Assembly (NCBI GenBank): GCA_002238505.1
Contig: MPMM01000001.1
Coordinates: forward strand, 558,001-622,000
Direction of reading: 5' to 3'
DNA from: SAR202 cluster bacterium bin22
Lineage (GTDB): Bacteria; Chloroflexota; Dehalococcoidia; Lucifugimonadales; UBA3495
Length of the DNA stretch: 64,000 nt
The notes beneath the pieces are model-generated. The model ran no database searches. It was not told the origin of the DNA and worked only from the letters and a program-made list of their open reading frames with translations. The position numbers were made by a program, and so were the translations under genes. Below, piece by piece: positions 26,612 through 35,718 of this stretch. Each line of letters begins with the position of its first letter. Within the stretch, counting starts at the first letter, position 1.

Positions 26612-27634
26612 CTAGCTGCCGTCCTGTAGGTCACGTATGATACGCCTTACCTGGCGCTGCTCCGAATCGTCCTTCGTGGCTATGGTGAAGCTGACCTCGT
26701 CAACCAGCCCACCGTATCGTTCCAGAATTCTGGGAGCAATCTCGTCATACTCACCCACCACGGCGAAGGCATCCAGAATCTCGTCCGTGATCAAGTCTCC
26801 CATTTCGTCCCACTTGCCTTCTAGGGACATTTGGTGCAGCCTGGGACAAATTTCCTGGAATCCGTGGCACTCCAGCACTGGCAGATAGGTCCGAGTGGAG
26901 GCATAAAACGCAATGCGCTGGCGGGCGTCCAGTTTCGCCGCTTCAATGGCCTGCCGGTCCGGGCCCGTGACAATGAACCCGCCTCCGTTGATGGTCACAT
27001 CATCTGGACTACGGCCTGCCTTCCGCGCCCCGGCGACTATGTTGGGCCGGACAATCTGCCGCACATATTCAGCAGAAGTAAATGTGTGCAGAACCAGGCC
27101 GTCGCTGACCTCGCCTGCCACCCGGCAGTTGTAGGCGTTTACCGCTGCGTTAAAGATGGGTGGGTGCGGATTTGAGCCCGGCCCGGGGCTGAAGAAGGGA
27201 GTCATCAGCGAGAAATTGTAATGATCACCGGAAAAGCTGAGCCTGTCACCGCTGTCCCACGAGTTCCAGATCTTGCGCAATGACTGAATGTACTCTCGGA
27301 GCCTTGGCCCCGGCGATTTCCATTCAGTGGAAAATCGCCTCTCGATATGTCCCTTGACCTGTGTGCCCAGACCCAACCGAAAACGGCCGCCTGACAGGTC
27401 CTGCAGGTCCCGGGACGTATAGGCTACCACCATTGGTGACCGGGGAAAGGCGATGGCGACATGGGTTTCCAGGGTCACCCGCGAGGTCGCCGTCGCCGCC
27501 AGGGTCAATGCCAAAAAGGGGTCGTGGGCAGTCTCATTTGCGGACACGCCGTCATAGCCCATGGATTCGGCCCAGGCCGCCTCCGAGGGAACGGCTCGGA
27601 CGTCTCGAGAATTGAGGTGGTATATTACCCGCAT
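26612..27634 (-). CDS. LLM-class F420-dependent oxidoreductase
   Basis: A 340-residue luciferase-like monooxygenase-fold protein that uses flavin or F420. The TIM-barrel core is visible from the N-terminal strand through SRVTLETHVAIAFPRSP, LSGGRFRLGLGTQVKGHI and the later VAGEVSDGLVLHTF. The arrangement fits the F420-type subfamily with LGLGTQ. The substrate is unknown. The group is expanded in Chloroflexota; a second member of a different subgroup is at 41393-42484. It is 36 bp from the pterin dehydratase gene on the same strand. Confidence 0.88.
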   Translation of the reverse strand: MRVIYHLNSRDVRAVPSEAAWAESMGYDGVSANETAHDPFLALTLAATATSRVTLETHVAIAFPRSPMVVAYTSRDLQDLSGGRFRLGLGTQVKGHIERRFSTEWKSPGPRLREYIQSLRKIWNSWDSGDRLSFSGDHYNFSLMTPFFSPGPGSNPHPPIFNAAVNAYNCRVAGEVSDGLVLHTFTSAEYVRQIVRPNIVAGARKAGRSPDDVTINGGGFIVTGPDRQAIEAAKLDARQRIAFYASTRTYLPVLECHGFQEICPRLHQMSLEGKWDEMGDLITDEILDAFAVVGEYDEIAPRILERYGGLVDEVSFTIATKDDSEQRQVRRIIRDLQDGS

Positions 27635-27670
27635 TACAAACCTTTTCCAGCGCCCGACCCTTGTTCTTGC

Positions 27671-28024
27671 CTATTCAGCGGTGAGGTCCTGGTATAGCCG
27701 GTCCGTCTTGGCTGCCATAATGAAGTCGTTGCGGTGCAAATTGCGAATCTTATGGGTCCACCAGGTTACTCCAACCCTGCCCCATTCGGTAACGATCTTT
27801 GGATGGTGGCCTTCGGATTCGGCCAGGGTACCCACGGAGTTGGTGAAGTCCAGGGCCTGCTGAAAGTTCGAGAACTTGAACACCCGGTCCAGCTTGGGAA
27901 TGCCGGCGTCATCCAGCATTTCCCAATCGGACACCGTAGGCTGCAGTTCCCGTACCTCTGTATCTGTAACCGAGGGCGAATCCCTGCGGCAGGCGACGCA
28001 TTTTTCCTGGTAAAGCTCAGACAT
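27671..28024 (-). CDS. pterin-4a-carbinolamine dehydratase
   Basis: A 117-residue pterin-4a-carbinolamine dehydratase that recycles the oxidised pterin cofactor. The family signature EGHHPKI and the downstream TWWTH are clear. The start is placed at 28024 by AGGAGG five bases upstream; the open frame extends 24 codons further. The extra N-terminal 20 residues contain a C-x-x-C pair (EKCVACRRD), unusual for this family, perhaps a metal site. No aromatic amino-acid hydroxylase is in the window. A regulatory or moonlighting role is possible, as with many bacterial homologues. Confidence 0.9.
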   Translation of the reverse strand: MSELYQEKCVACRRDSPSVTDTEVRELQPTVSDWEMLDDAGIPKLDRVFKFSNFQQALDFTNSVGTLAESEGHHPKIVTEWGRVGVTWWTHKIRNLHRNDFIMAAKTDRLYQDLTAE

Positions 28025-28206
28025 GGCGGCCTCCTGCAAAATCATTGGCTCGCAACCTCTATGTGCTGCGACCACTGGAGATGATAATTCTAGCACAGGA
28101 AGGGAAACTTTCAGGCCATTTCAATGAGTTCTTGAGCTGCTGCGCTTCTGAGGCTTGAATGCCTATTTCCAAGGCTCTGGGTCAGGATACTCCTGATTCT
28201 CAATTC

Positions 28207-28236
28207 TTGAGGAACCGTTGGCTGCAGGAGTATAGT
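28207..28236 (+). promoter_or_regulatory. sigma-70-like promoter of the isomerase-argH-rpe cluster
   Basis: TTGAGG (28207-28212), an 18-base spacer and TATAGT (28231-28236), about 45 bp before the start codon at 28282. Confidence 0.45.
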
Positions 28237-28281
28237 CATCACATAGACCACCGGCGATAAAGAAGGTGGAGGTAAGTAGCA

Positions 28282-29109
28282 ATGCAATTTGGCGCAATAA
28301 CCAATTCGTGGCGCAACCACTTGATGGAACAGGGCCTGGTGGATTTGATCGCCGAAGCCGAGGCCCGTGGCTCACGACATATTGAGTTGCGGCAGACCTG
28401 CCTGGGCACCTGCGAAACCGGCCAGGGAGAAGACTGGCGCCCCAACCTGGAGGGTCTGCAGGCGGTGGCAGACCGGTTCACCGGCCTGAACTTTGACCTG
28501 GCCATGGCGCTTCCCTGCCTGACCCAGAATGTGGATCCGGAGGGTGAGCAGTTCCAGATGGCTCTTTCAGGAGCCAGGATTGTAGGCAGGGACAACCCGC
28601 ACCTGCGGCTGGTCGATCCCAGTCCCCTGGAGGGCCGGTGGGAGTCGCCGGCAGATATTCCCGCGCAGGCGTTGAATTTGGCCAACCTGGCCCGTGAAGC
28701 CGCGCGGCAGGGTGTCATACTGTCCCTGGAAAACTCGGGCCAGACCATCGGCAGCATGGCCATTCTGGTGGAGGAATGCCGGAAGCAACTGAGCGCCGAA
28801 GAGGGGGACTATCTGGGCTTGTGTCCCGACCCCACCAACCAGTTGCGTCGTTTTCCCGACAGCGATCCGCTGGGCGATCTGAACGCCCTTCCCCTGGACA
28901 TGTTGAAGATTGTCCACTTCAAGCAGGCCCGTGGTGGCGACCCGCATCCCTCGGTGGACACAGGCGACCTGGACTGCGGCGAAATGTTGCGCTTGCTGGA
29001 GGAGAAAGATTACCAGGGGCCGGCTATCATGGAAATTCCTCCCCACCCCGACGTCTTTGACAATTTGACCGCCAGCTATGATTTCCTGGTCGCCGCGTCC
29101 GGCCGCTAG
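28282..29109 (+). CDS. sugar phosphate isomerase/epimerase (xylose isomerase-like TIM barrel)
   Basis: A 275-residue AP-endonuclease-2-like TIM barrel. Metal-ligand acidic residues are visible in LSLENSGQT, LCPDPTNQ and AIMEIPPHPDV, and the HFK..RGGDPHPS block fits the usual strand 6-7 substrate side. The family isomerises keto/aldo sugars such as inosose or hydroxypyruvate/tagaturonate-type substrates. GGAGG is at the correct distance upstream. ArgH begins about 60 bp downstream, so it probably heads a transcript with argH and rpe, though the functional link to arginine synthesis is unclear. Confidence 0.82.
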   Translation: MQFGAITNSWRNHLMEQGLVDLIAEAEARGSRHIELRQTCLGTCETGQGEDWRPNLEGLQAVADRFTGLNFDLAMALPCLTQNVDPEGEQFQMALSGARIVGRDNPHLRLVDPSPLEGRWESPADIPAQALNLANLAREAARQGVILSLENSGQTIGSMAILVEECRKQLSAEEGDYLGLCPDPTNQLRRFPDSDPLGDLNALPLDMLKIVHFKQARGGDPHPSVDTGDLDCGEMLRLLEEKDYQGPAIMEIPPHPDVFDNLTASYDFLVAASGR

Positions 29110-29167
29110 AAGCCGTGGCAAATCTCCCCCGTGCTATACTGGAGTCCGCCATTTGGCGGGCTTCATT

Positions 29168-30550
29168 TTGGGTTCCAGGTCGGGCGAAACAGGCCATCCA
29201 GTGAACGACTTCAGCAGTTACACGGTTTCCATACATTACGATCGTCGCCTTTATCGGCAGGACATTGCCGGATCAATCGCCCACGCCAGAATGCTGGCCA
29301 GGCAGGGCATTATTCCGGCTGAAGACGCCGAGACCATCGTTTCCGGCCTGAAGTCGGTGGAACGGGAAATAGAGGCCGGGGAGTTCCCCTGGGACCCGTC
29401 GCTGGAAGACCTGCACATGAACATTGAGCGACGCCTGACCGAGATGGTGGGTTCCATAGGGGGCAGGCTACACACCGGCCGCTCTCGCAACGACCAGATT
29501 GCCCTGGATATGCGGCTTTACACCCGGGAGATCATACGCGAAACAATCTCCGAAATAAGGGGCCTGCAGCGGGTTCTACTGGACCTTGCGGAGAAACACC
29601 AGGACCTGCTTATGCCCGGCTATACCCACCTGCAGCGGGCCCAGCCAGTGCTGTTCGCCCACCACATGCTGGCCTATTTCGAGATGTTCCAGCGCGACGC
29701 GGGACGGTTCCGGGACTGCTATCGCCGCACCGACGTCCTTCCCCTGGGCAGCGGCGCGCTGGCTGGTGTGCCCTATCCTACGGACAGGGAGTTCGTGGCG
29801 CGGGAGCTTGGCTTCACCAGTATTTCTCCCAACAGCATGGATGCGGTATCCGACCGGGACTTTTTGCTGGAATACGAGGCGGCTGCCTCTGTGTGCATGA
29901 TGCACCTTTCCCGCTTTTCCGAGGAAATAGTCATCTGGTCCAGCCGCGAGTTCGATTTCATAAGGCTTTCGGACGAATTCACCACCGGCAGCAGCATAAT
30001 GCCCCAGAAGCGGAACCCCGATTTCGCCGAACTGGCCAGGGGCAAGACGGGAAGAGTGTACGGACACCTTATGGCGTTGTTGACGCTAATGAAGGGCCTG
30101 CCTCTGACTTATAACCGGGACTTGCAGGAGGACAAGGAGGGGTTCTTCGACAGCGTTGATACGCTCTTGACCACTCTCAAGGTGTTCCAGGGGATGCTTT
30201 CCGAGGTCAACGTTAACCGGGAGCACGTGGCACGCTTGGCGGGAGAAAGTTACATGCTTGCCACCGACCTTGCCGACTACCTGGTGGGCAAGGGTGTGCC
30301 CTTCCGGGAAGCTCATGGAGTGATGCGGCGACTCTGCGCCCATTGTGAACAGGAGGGCAAAGAGTTACAAGACCTGTCGGTGGATGAATACCGTCAATTC
30401 TCGGAGCAGTTTGACGAAGGCGTGTACGAAATCACTGCGCTGGCCTCGGTAACCGCGCGGGACAATCCTGGCGGGACAGCCCCTAACCGGGTAGCGGACG
30501 GACTGCGCCAGGCCAGGGAAACGCTGGAGGCGGCCACCGATGACTTCTGA
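29168..30550 (+). CDS. argH: argininosuccinate lyase
   Basis: The enzyme splits argininosuccinate to arginine and fumarate, the last step of arginine synthesis. It is a 460-residue member of the fumarase/aspartase superfamily with the signature GSSIMPQKRNPD near residue 280 and the catalytic histidine block TGRSRNDQIALDMR. The start is placed at TTG 29168 because GSRSGETGHPVNDF aligns with the conserved GGRF-type N-terminus of ArgH; the GTG at 29201 would remove it, and the ATG-like start at 29078 would overlap the previous gene. It overlaps rpe by 11 bp. argG and argF are not here. Confidence 0.93.
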   Translation: MGSRSGETGHPVNDFSSYTVSIHYDRRLYRQDIAGSIAHARMLARQGIIPAEDAETIVSGLKSVEREIEAGEFPWDPSLEDLHMNIERRLTEMVGSIGGRLHTGRSRNDQIALDMRLYTREIIRETISEIRGLQRVLLDLAEKHQDLLMPGYTHLQRAQPVLFAHHMLAYFEMFQRDAGRFRDCYRRTDVLPLGSGALAGVPYPTDREFVARELGFTSISPNSMDAVSDRDFLLEYEAAASVCMMHLSRFSEEIVIWSSREFDFIRLSDEFTTGSSIMPQKRNPDFAELARGKTGRVYGHLMALLTLMKGLPLTYNRDLQEDKEGFFDSVDTLLTTLKVFQGMLSEVNVNREHVARLAGESYMLATDLADYLVGKGVPFREAHGVMRRLCAHCEQEGKELQDLSVDEYRQFSEQFDEGVYEITALASVTARDNPGGTAPNRVADGLRQARETLEAATDDF

Positions 30551-31232
30551 GTCCCGAATACTGATTGCCCCGTCAATCCTGGCCGCCGACTTTGCCAGCC
30601 TCGGCAGGCAGGTGGAAGAGGCAACCGCAGCGGGCGCCGACCTAATTCACGTGGACGTTATGGACGGAAAGTTCGTCCCCAACATTTCCTTTGGCGAGGT
30701 GGTGATCGACGCCGTCCGCCGCCATACTGACTTGCCCCTGAACATTCACCTCATGGTCGAGGAACCTGGCAGTTTGATGTCCTCCTTTCTGAAAGCCACC
30801 AGTGACCAGGTCATCGTCCATGCCGAGGCCTGCACCCACCTGCACCGCACCGTGTTTCAGGTGAAGGAACAGGGCGCCGAGGTAGGAGTGGCCATCAATC
30901 CGGGCACTCCAATAGCCGCGGTGGAAGAAGTGCTGCCGTACCTGGATATCGTGCTGGTAATGACGGTCAATCCCGGGTTTGGCGGACAGAGTTTTATACC
31001 CGAGACCGTGGGCAAGATACGCCGGCTGCGCGAATTGATCGAGGAGAAAGGCTACAGCACGCAGGTCGAGGTGGATGGGGGTATCAAGGCAGACAACACC
31101 GCGCAGGACTCGGTAAGAGCCGGGGCCTCCATTCTGGTGGCAGGTACAGCCATCTTCAACCGAGATGATCCTGTTTCTGAAGCCATGGGACGAATGCGCG
31201 CCTGTGTTTGCGGCATAAGGCCGGGTGTTTAA
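30540..31232 (+). CDS. rpe: ribulose-phosphate 3-epimerase
   Basis: A 230-residue pentose-phosphate pathway enzyme interconverting ribulose-5-phosphate and xylulose-5-phosphate. Signature elements: SILAADFASLG, the metal-ligand histidines and aspartates of HVDVMDGKFVPN and LNIHLMVEEP, VMTVNPGFGGQSF, and EVDGGI. The start overlaps the end of argH by 11 bp, so they are translationally coupled. A strong terminator follows at 31271-31303. The residue count matches the family. Confidence 0.97.
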   Translation: MTSESRILIAPSILAADFASLGRQVEEATAAGADLIHVDVMDGKFVPNISFGEVVIDAVRRHTDLPLNIHLMVEEPGSLMSSFLKATSDQVIVHAEACTHLHRTVFQVKEQGAEVGVAINPGTPIAAVEEVLPYLDIVLVMTVNPGFGGQSFIPETVGKIRRLRELIEEKGYSTQVEVDGGIKADNTAQDSVRAGASILVAGTAIFNRDDPVSEAMGRMRACVCGIRPGV

Positions 31233-31270
31233 AGCATTCCAGCCAATTATGCAGAGCCCTTAACTATAAA

Positions 31271-31303
31271 GAGCCCAGAACTTTTCTGGGCTCATCTTCT
31301 TTC
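31271..31303 (+). terminator. intrinsic terminator of the argH-rpe transcript
   Basis: Perfect ten-base arms GAGCCCAGAA and TTCTGGGCTC with a three-base loop, followed by a T-rich tail (ATCTTCTTTCT). Confidence 0.9.
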
Positions 31304-31324
31304 TGATTCAACGATTGTATTGGG

Positions 31325-31531
31325 CTAGACGATCGCGGCCTTTCCCTTCAAGCGAGGGGGCTTGTGAAGGGTGCGGAGGCAACGGCTACAGATTTTGACC
31401 CGCTGAACCTTACCGTTCAGGGAGATGGTCTGCTTGTGGACGTTAGCCTTGAACCGCGTCTTGGTGTGGCGGTTGGAATGGCTGATATTGTTGCCGGACA
31501 TACCGGACTTCTTGCAAAGCTGGCACTGCAT
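31325..31531 (-). CDS. rpmB: 50S ribosomal protein L28
   Basis: A 68-residue ribosomal protein of the large subunit, recognised from the HSNRHTKTRFKANV block. Two Cys pairs (C3/C6 and C48/C51) make it the zinc-binding C+ version. The start is set at 31531; a longer open frame ten codons upstream has no support. It is encoded alone and convergent to the rpe terminator. Confidence 0.95.
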   Translation of the reverse strand: MQCQLCKKSGMSGNNISHSNRHTKTRFKANVHKQTISLNGKVQRVKICSRCLRTLHKPPRLKGKAAIV

Positions 31532-31755
31532 AAGCGAAATGTCATCCTTTAGGGGTGACAATCAGATTACCATACTTGGACTGTCCAAACAACCCGGTTC
31601 TGATCACGGTTAACGGCCATAAATGTTCCTCGGGACGAACAGTATGCCACCGGTGTGAAGTCTCCAGATGGCCGCCCCGCTGCATATCTCTTCATTCACT
31701 CCTCCTGGGTTCAGGAATAGCCTGAACTGGGCAGCCTATACGTTGGTGCAGTTTG

Positions 31756-31785
31756 TTGCCCGCTGGCCTTTTGTTCCGGCATAAT
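31756..31785 (+). promoter_or_regulatory. promoter of the cyclase-family gene
   Basis: TTGCCC (31756-31761), 18-base spacer, CATAAT (31780-31785). The transcript would start near 31792, 40 bp before the ATG at 31834; this supports that start over the longer open frame. Confidence 0.5.
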
Positions 31786-31833
31786 GCGCCGCAACCCAAG
31801 ACTGCTAATTTGAAGCATACCTGGAGGAACGAA

Positions 31834-32781
31834 ATGGCCGCACAGATTCCCACCGAAGAAGAGGTACTGTCCTATTTTCAGAAGTTTTCCAATTGGGGTC
31901 GCTGGGGAGACGACGATGAGCTGGGGACGCCCAACCTGATAACGCCTGAAAAGACCAAGCGGGCGCTGGCTACGGTTCAGGAGGGTACGACGGTTTCCCT
32001 GGCCCGCACCGTAATGTTCGAGCCCAGCCTGGACGCCCCGGCTCCTCCGGTGCACTTCATGGTTGAAAGCGGCGAGGGATGGGCCAGTGGTGACAAGGTC
32101 AGCAACCGGCCCAACGCCGCTGCCATCGACTACTTCGGCATGATTTTCCACGGCTATACCGTTACCCACGTGGATAGCCTGGCCCACTTCTTCTGGGAGG
32201 GCAAGACCTATAATGGCAAGCCTGCCCACCTGGTATCCACCAGCATGGGGGCCACTGTCTGCTCGGTGGAGGCCGCCAAGAACGGGTTCTTGACTCGCGG
32301 TGTGCTGGTTGACGTGCCCCTGGTTCGGGGTGTTGACTGGCTGGAACGGGGAGAGGGAGTAATGCCCGAAGATATTCTGGCTGCCGAGGAGAGGTGCGGC
32401 TTCAAGGTCGAAGAGGGCGACATCCTCCTGGTGCGCACGGGGCAGCTTCATCGCCGCAGCGTGGAAGGGCCCGTAGAGCGGTCTGCCGGCTCGACGGCCT
32501 GCCAGGCAGCCTGTCTTCCCCTGTTCCACGAAAGAGGCATCGCGGTGCTGGGGTCCGACACCGGCAACGACGTCAGTCCCGCCCAGTATTCGCGGGTCTT
32601 GCAGCCGATCCACCAGGTAGGAATAACCGCCATGGGTCTGTGGATTCTGGACAATGCCAACTTGGATGACGTGGCCGAGGCCTGCAAGCAGCGCAACCGG
32701 TGGGAGTTCATGGTGTCCGTAGGACCGCTGCGCCTGCACAATACCACCGGGTCTCCGGTTAACCCCATCGCAGTCTTTTAA
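31834..32781 (+). CDS. cyclase-family (kynurenine formamidase-like) metallohydrolase
   Basis: A 315-residue member of the cyclase family, whose fold includes bacterial arylformamidase. The metal-binding signature HxxxDxxxH is seen in THVDSLAHF. Later blocks GVLVDVPLV, EEGDILLVRTG and VLGSDTGNDV are conserved across the family. The start at 31834 is fixed by GGAGGA at 31823-31828 and the promoter. Substrates of relatives include N-formylkynurenine, isatin and cyclic amides; a use in xenobiotic breakdown with the nearby amidase is a guess. It converges on the FAD reductase gene. Confidence 0.85.
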   Translation: MAAQIPTEEEVLSYFQKFSNWGRWGDDDELGTPNLITPEKTKRALATVQEGTTVSLARTVMFEPSLDAPAPPVHFMVESGEGWASGDKVSNRPNAAAIDYFGMIFHGYTVTHVDSLAHFFWEGKTYNGKPAHLVSTSMGATVCSVEAAKNGFLTRGVLVDVPLVRGVDWLERGEGVMPEDILAAEERCGFKVEEGDILLVRTGQLHRRSVEGPVERSAGSTACQAACLPLFHERGIAVLGSDTGNDVSPAQYSRVLQPIHQVGITAMGLWILDNANLDDVAEACKQRNRWEFMVSVGPLRLHNTTGSPVNPIAVF

Positions 32782-32864
32782 GCCCCAGAGGGTCAAGAGA
32801 AGGTGATTTCAACGGCAAGGCGGTCTGAACCGAAGCTATCGCCAGGGAGCGGTCCCGTCGAGCG

Positions 32865-34259
32865 CTATGCTTTGAATCGGGATAGGGCTCGAACCACCTT
32901 GCCGCTGAAACCGGTCAGAAGACCCGTTACCGCCGCTTCAGCGGCCATTTGCTGGGTGGACATGGAGTAAGTAGGGTATATGTGGGGCGCCAGGGCCAGG
33001 TCTTTCAGCTTGGCCCCGTGGCTGATAGCGACCGTCCACTCGTGAACCATTTCTCCGGCCCTTGCCCCAACAATAGTCACCCCCAGCAACCGGCCCTTCT
33101 TCGTGGTTACGGCCTTGATAAATCCCGCTTCGCCCGAGTCGATTGCCGCCCGGTCACTCGATTCCAGCGGCCACATGGAAACCTGGACGGAATCTCCGTG
33201 GAGCTCCCGGGCGGTGGCTTCGGCAAGCCCCACGTGGGCAACTTCCGGTTCTGTGAATACTCCCCACGGTACGTTGTCCAGGAGGCCTCTGGCCTTGCCT
33301 GGCAGAAGGGCATTTCGGGTGGCCATAAACCCCTGCCAGCCTGCGTAGTGGGTGAATTGAGGCCCTCCGGTACAGTCTCCAGCTGCATAGATATGCTTCT
33401 TGGAAGTGCGAAGCGACCCATCTACCTGGATTCCACGGGTTGATGATGCCACTCCAGCGTTCTCCAGGCCCAGGGTCGCCATGTTGGCGACTCGGCCGGT
33501 GGCCACCAGCAGGGTGTCGGCAGTCCACTCCTGGCTGCCAGCTTGTACTATGGACTGTCCATTTCTCGCGCCGACGGAATCTATATTTGCGCCCAGCCTG
33601 ACATCCACGCCCTCTGTGGCCAGCACACGGGAGATCAAGTCGGAGACTTCCGGTTCGGCGTTTCCCAGAAGCCTGTTGGTGGCCTCAAGGATGGTCACGT
33701 GGGAGCCAAGCCGCTGGAAGGCCTGGGCCAGTTCGCATCCGATGGGTCCGCCGCCGATAATGAGCAGTTTCCCGGGCAGGTGTTCGAGACCCCAGATGGA
33801 TTCGTAGGTGAGGTAGTTCGTCTGGTCCAGGCCGGGGATGGACGGGATCGACGGGCGGGCGCCAGTGGCGAGCAGGAAACGCTCCCCCTGGATAAGTTCG
33901 TCGCCGGCGATGACGCTGTGTGGGTCAACGAAGGTTGCTGGGGCCAGGAAGGTATGGATGCCTTCGGCCTCTAATGCCTGAGGGGATTCAGCGGTATAGA
34001 TCTCGTCGATGACCGACCTGATTCGCGCCATGACCGCTGGCCACCTGGTCCGGGGTTCACTTGCTTCGATGCCGAAGAGGTGGGCGGTCTGGATATCGTG
34101 GGCGGCCCGGGCGGCGCGAAGCAGGGCCTTGCTGGGAACACAGCCCGTCCAGGTGCAGTCCCCGCCCAGGCGGTTGGCTTCCACAATAGCCACCCTTTTG
34201 CCCAGCCGGGCGGCGAATCTGGCGGCTGTCAGGCCCGCCGAACCGCCCCCTATTACCAC
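32865..34259 (-). CDS. FAD-dependent pyridine nucleotide-disulfide oxidoreductase (mercuric-reductase/Lpd-like)
   Basis: A 464-residue homodimer-type flavoprotein. FAD-binding GGGSAG is at residues 4-9, and the redox-active cysteine pair C35 and C40 lies in GGDCTWTGCVPSK. The NADH-binding GGGPIG, the late FAD motif YAAGDCTGG and the dimer-interface HIYPTYS are intact. The class includes mercuric reductase, glutathione reductase and dihydrolipoamide dehydrogenase; no lipoyl-enzyme gene adjoins, and the TGC tail suggests the mercuric/soluble branch. The start is GTG 34259, but YDF residues ahead of it look like the first strand of the fold, so the true start may be elsewhere. It lies 47 bp after the amidase. 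Confidence 0.86.
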   Translation of the reverse strand: MVIGGGSAGLTAARFAARLGKRVAIVEANRLGGDCTWTGCVPSKALLRAARAAHDIQTAHLFGIEASEPRTRWPAVMARIRSVIDEIYTAESPQALEAEGIHTFLAPATFVDPHSVIAGDELIQGERFLLATGARPSIPSIPGLDQTNYLTYESIWGLEHLPGKLLIIGGGPIGCELAQAFQRLGSHVTILEATNRLLGNAEPEVSDLISRVLATEGVDVRLGANIDSVGARNGQSIVQAGSQEWTADTLLVATGRVANMATLGLENAGVASSTRGIQVDGSLRTSKKHIYAAGDCTGGPQFTHYAGWQGFMATRNALLPGKARGLLDNVPWGVFTEPEVAHVGLAEATARELHGDSVQVSMWPLESSDRAAIDSGEAGFIKAVTTKKGRLLGVTIVGARAGEMVHEWTVAISHGAKLKDLALAPHIYPTYSMSTQQMAAEAAVTGLLTGFSGKVVRALSRFKA

Positions 34260-34306
34260 AAAGTCATAGCTATGACCTTGGGACTGGTGGAAGCCACGGG
34301 ACGCCT

Positions 34307-35668
34307 TCAGTTGTAGTCAGGGGGGCGAAGGTCCAGGTCGAGCGCCTGTTCACACCAGCGGGAAACGCCCAGGAGCCTGCCTTCGTCGAAGGGAGCAGCC
34401 GCAAACTGAACGCCGAGGGGCAGTCCGGACTCGCTGACTCCTGACGGAACCACCACGGTGGGCAGACCTGCCGAGGTCCAGGGCGCCTGGAAGGCTGCAT
34501 CACCCGTGGTGTCCAGGTCCCTGGGGGCTGGAGCGGGTGTGGCCGGCATCAGGAGAGCGTCCACCTGCTGGGCCACGGCGGTCAAGTCACGGCGAAACTC
34601 CCGGCGCAAGCGTTGGGCCTGGAGATAGGTCACGCTGGGGATCAGCATCCCCATTTCAATGTTGGCCCGAAGCCTGGGCCCATACTCATCTGCCCGATGC
34701 CGGAAGTATGGTTCGTGGAAGGCGGCGCACTCAACGTTCATAACAATGCGCTGAACGTCGGGCGCGGTGGAGAATGAGTCCGGCAGATCAATGTCTATTA
34801 CAGTTGCCCCTGCCTGGGCCAGTTGAGCGGCCACGGCCTCGGTATGCTGACGTACCTCGGGAGTAGAACGGTCAAAGAAGTAGCCGGTCTTCAGCAGACC
34901 AAGTCTGGGGGGACCCGCGTGGCGGTCCATCTGCTGGAGGAAGTCAGGAACAGGTTCTTCAGCCGAACCGGGGTCGTTTTCGTCGTAACCCGCCATGGCC
35001 TGGAGCAGGATAGCCGCGTCGGTCACCGTGCGTACCAGGATTCCCACGGTATCCAGTGACCAGCTAACCGGCACAACACCGTATCTGCTGATGCGGCCAT
35101 AGGTGGGCTTCAGTCCCACAATCCCGTTGTATGCGGCGGGACGGCAGGTAGAGCCACCAGTCTGCGATCCGAGGGCCGCCGGGCACATGCCGGCCGCTAC
35201 GGCGACAGAGGAGCCGCTGCTGGAGCCACCGGGGGTGTGCTCCCGATTCCAGGGATTACGTGAAGGAGAGGGATCGGACGTGGCAAACTCGGTGGTAACT
35301 GCCTTGCCCATTACGATGGCGCCGGCTTCCTTCAATTTGGTGACACAGGTGGCATCGTATTCGGGAACAAATTCGGCGTAAATGCGGGAGCAGGCGGTTG
35401 TTTTCATTCCGGCGGTGTAGAAAATGTCCTTCAGGCCCACTGGCACACCGGTCATGATCCTGGAGTCGCTGCCGGCTTCCAGTTCCTGTTCGCGCTGGCG
35501 GGCGTCGCTGATTACCGCTTCCCGGTCTATGGTTACCCAAGCCTGGAGGTCAGGCTCATGGGCATCGATACGTTCCAGCAGGGCATTGGCGTAATCGCTG
35601 GGAAGCAACTGCCCACCGCGCATCTGCTCCGCTGCCTGGCTGACGCTTAAAGTGTGAGGTTGTGCCAT
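34307..35668 (-). CDS. amidase signature family hydrolase (with small partner)
   Basis: A 453-residue amidase signature protein. Catalytic lysine is in VPVGLKDIFYT and the two serines lie in GSQTGGSTCRPAAYNG; the Gly/Ser block TPGGSSSGSSVAVAAG follows the rule. The start at 35668 is set by GGAGG five bases upstream. It is most similar in layout to AtzE/allophanate-type and GatA-type enzymes, which work with a GatC-like small subunit. Such a partner is encoded 50 bp upstream at 35719-35907. No gatB is present, so tRNA amidation is unlikely. The disulfide reductase gene follows. Confidence 0.88.
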   Translation of the reverse strand: MAQPHTLSVSQAAEQMRGGQLLPSDYANALLERIDAHEPDLQAWVTIDREAVISDARQREQELEAGSDSRIMTGVPVGLKDIFYTAGMKTTACSRIYAEFVPEYDATCVTKLKEAGAIVMGKAVTTEFATSDPSPSRNPWNREHTPGGSSSGSSVAVAAGMCPAALGSQTGGSTCRPAAYNGIVGLKPTYGRISRYGVVPVSWSLDTVGILVRTVTDAAILLQAMAGYDENDPGSAEEPVPDFLQQMDRHAGPPRLGLLKTGYFFDRSTPEVRQHTEAVAAQLAQAGATVIDIDLPDSFSTAPDVQRIVMNVECAAFHEPYFRHRADEYGPRLRANIEMGMLIPSVTYLQAQRLRREFRRDLTAVAQQVDALLMPATPAPAPRDLDTTGDAAFQAPWTSAGLPTVVVPSGVSESGLPLGVQFAAAPFDEGRLLGVSRWCEQALDLDLRPPDYN

Positions 35669-35718
35669 TCCGGCCTCCACGATTCTTGTCGGTTTCGCTG
35701 GACACCCGGCGGAAATTG

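Noticed and set aside
28111-28320. Minus-strand frame of 69 codons before the isomerase
   Set aside because: Overlaps the start and ribosome site of a well-supported gene and has no homology signal I recognise.
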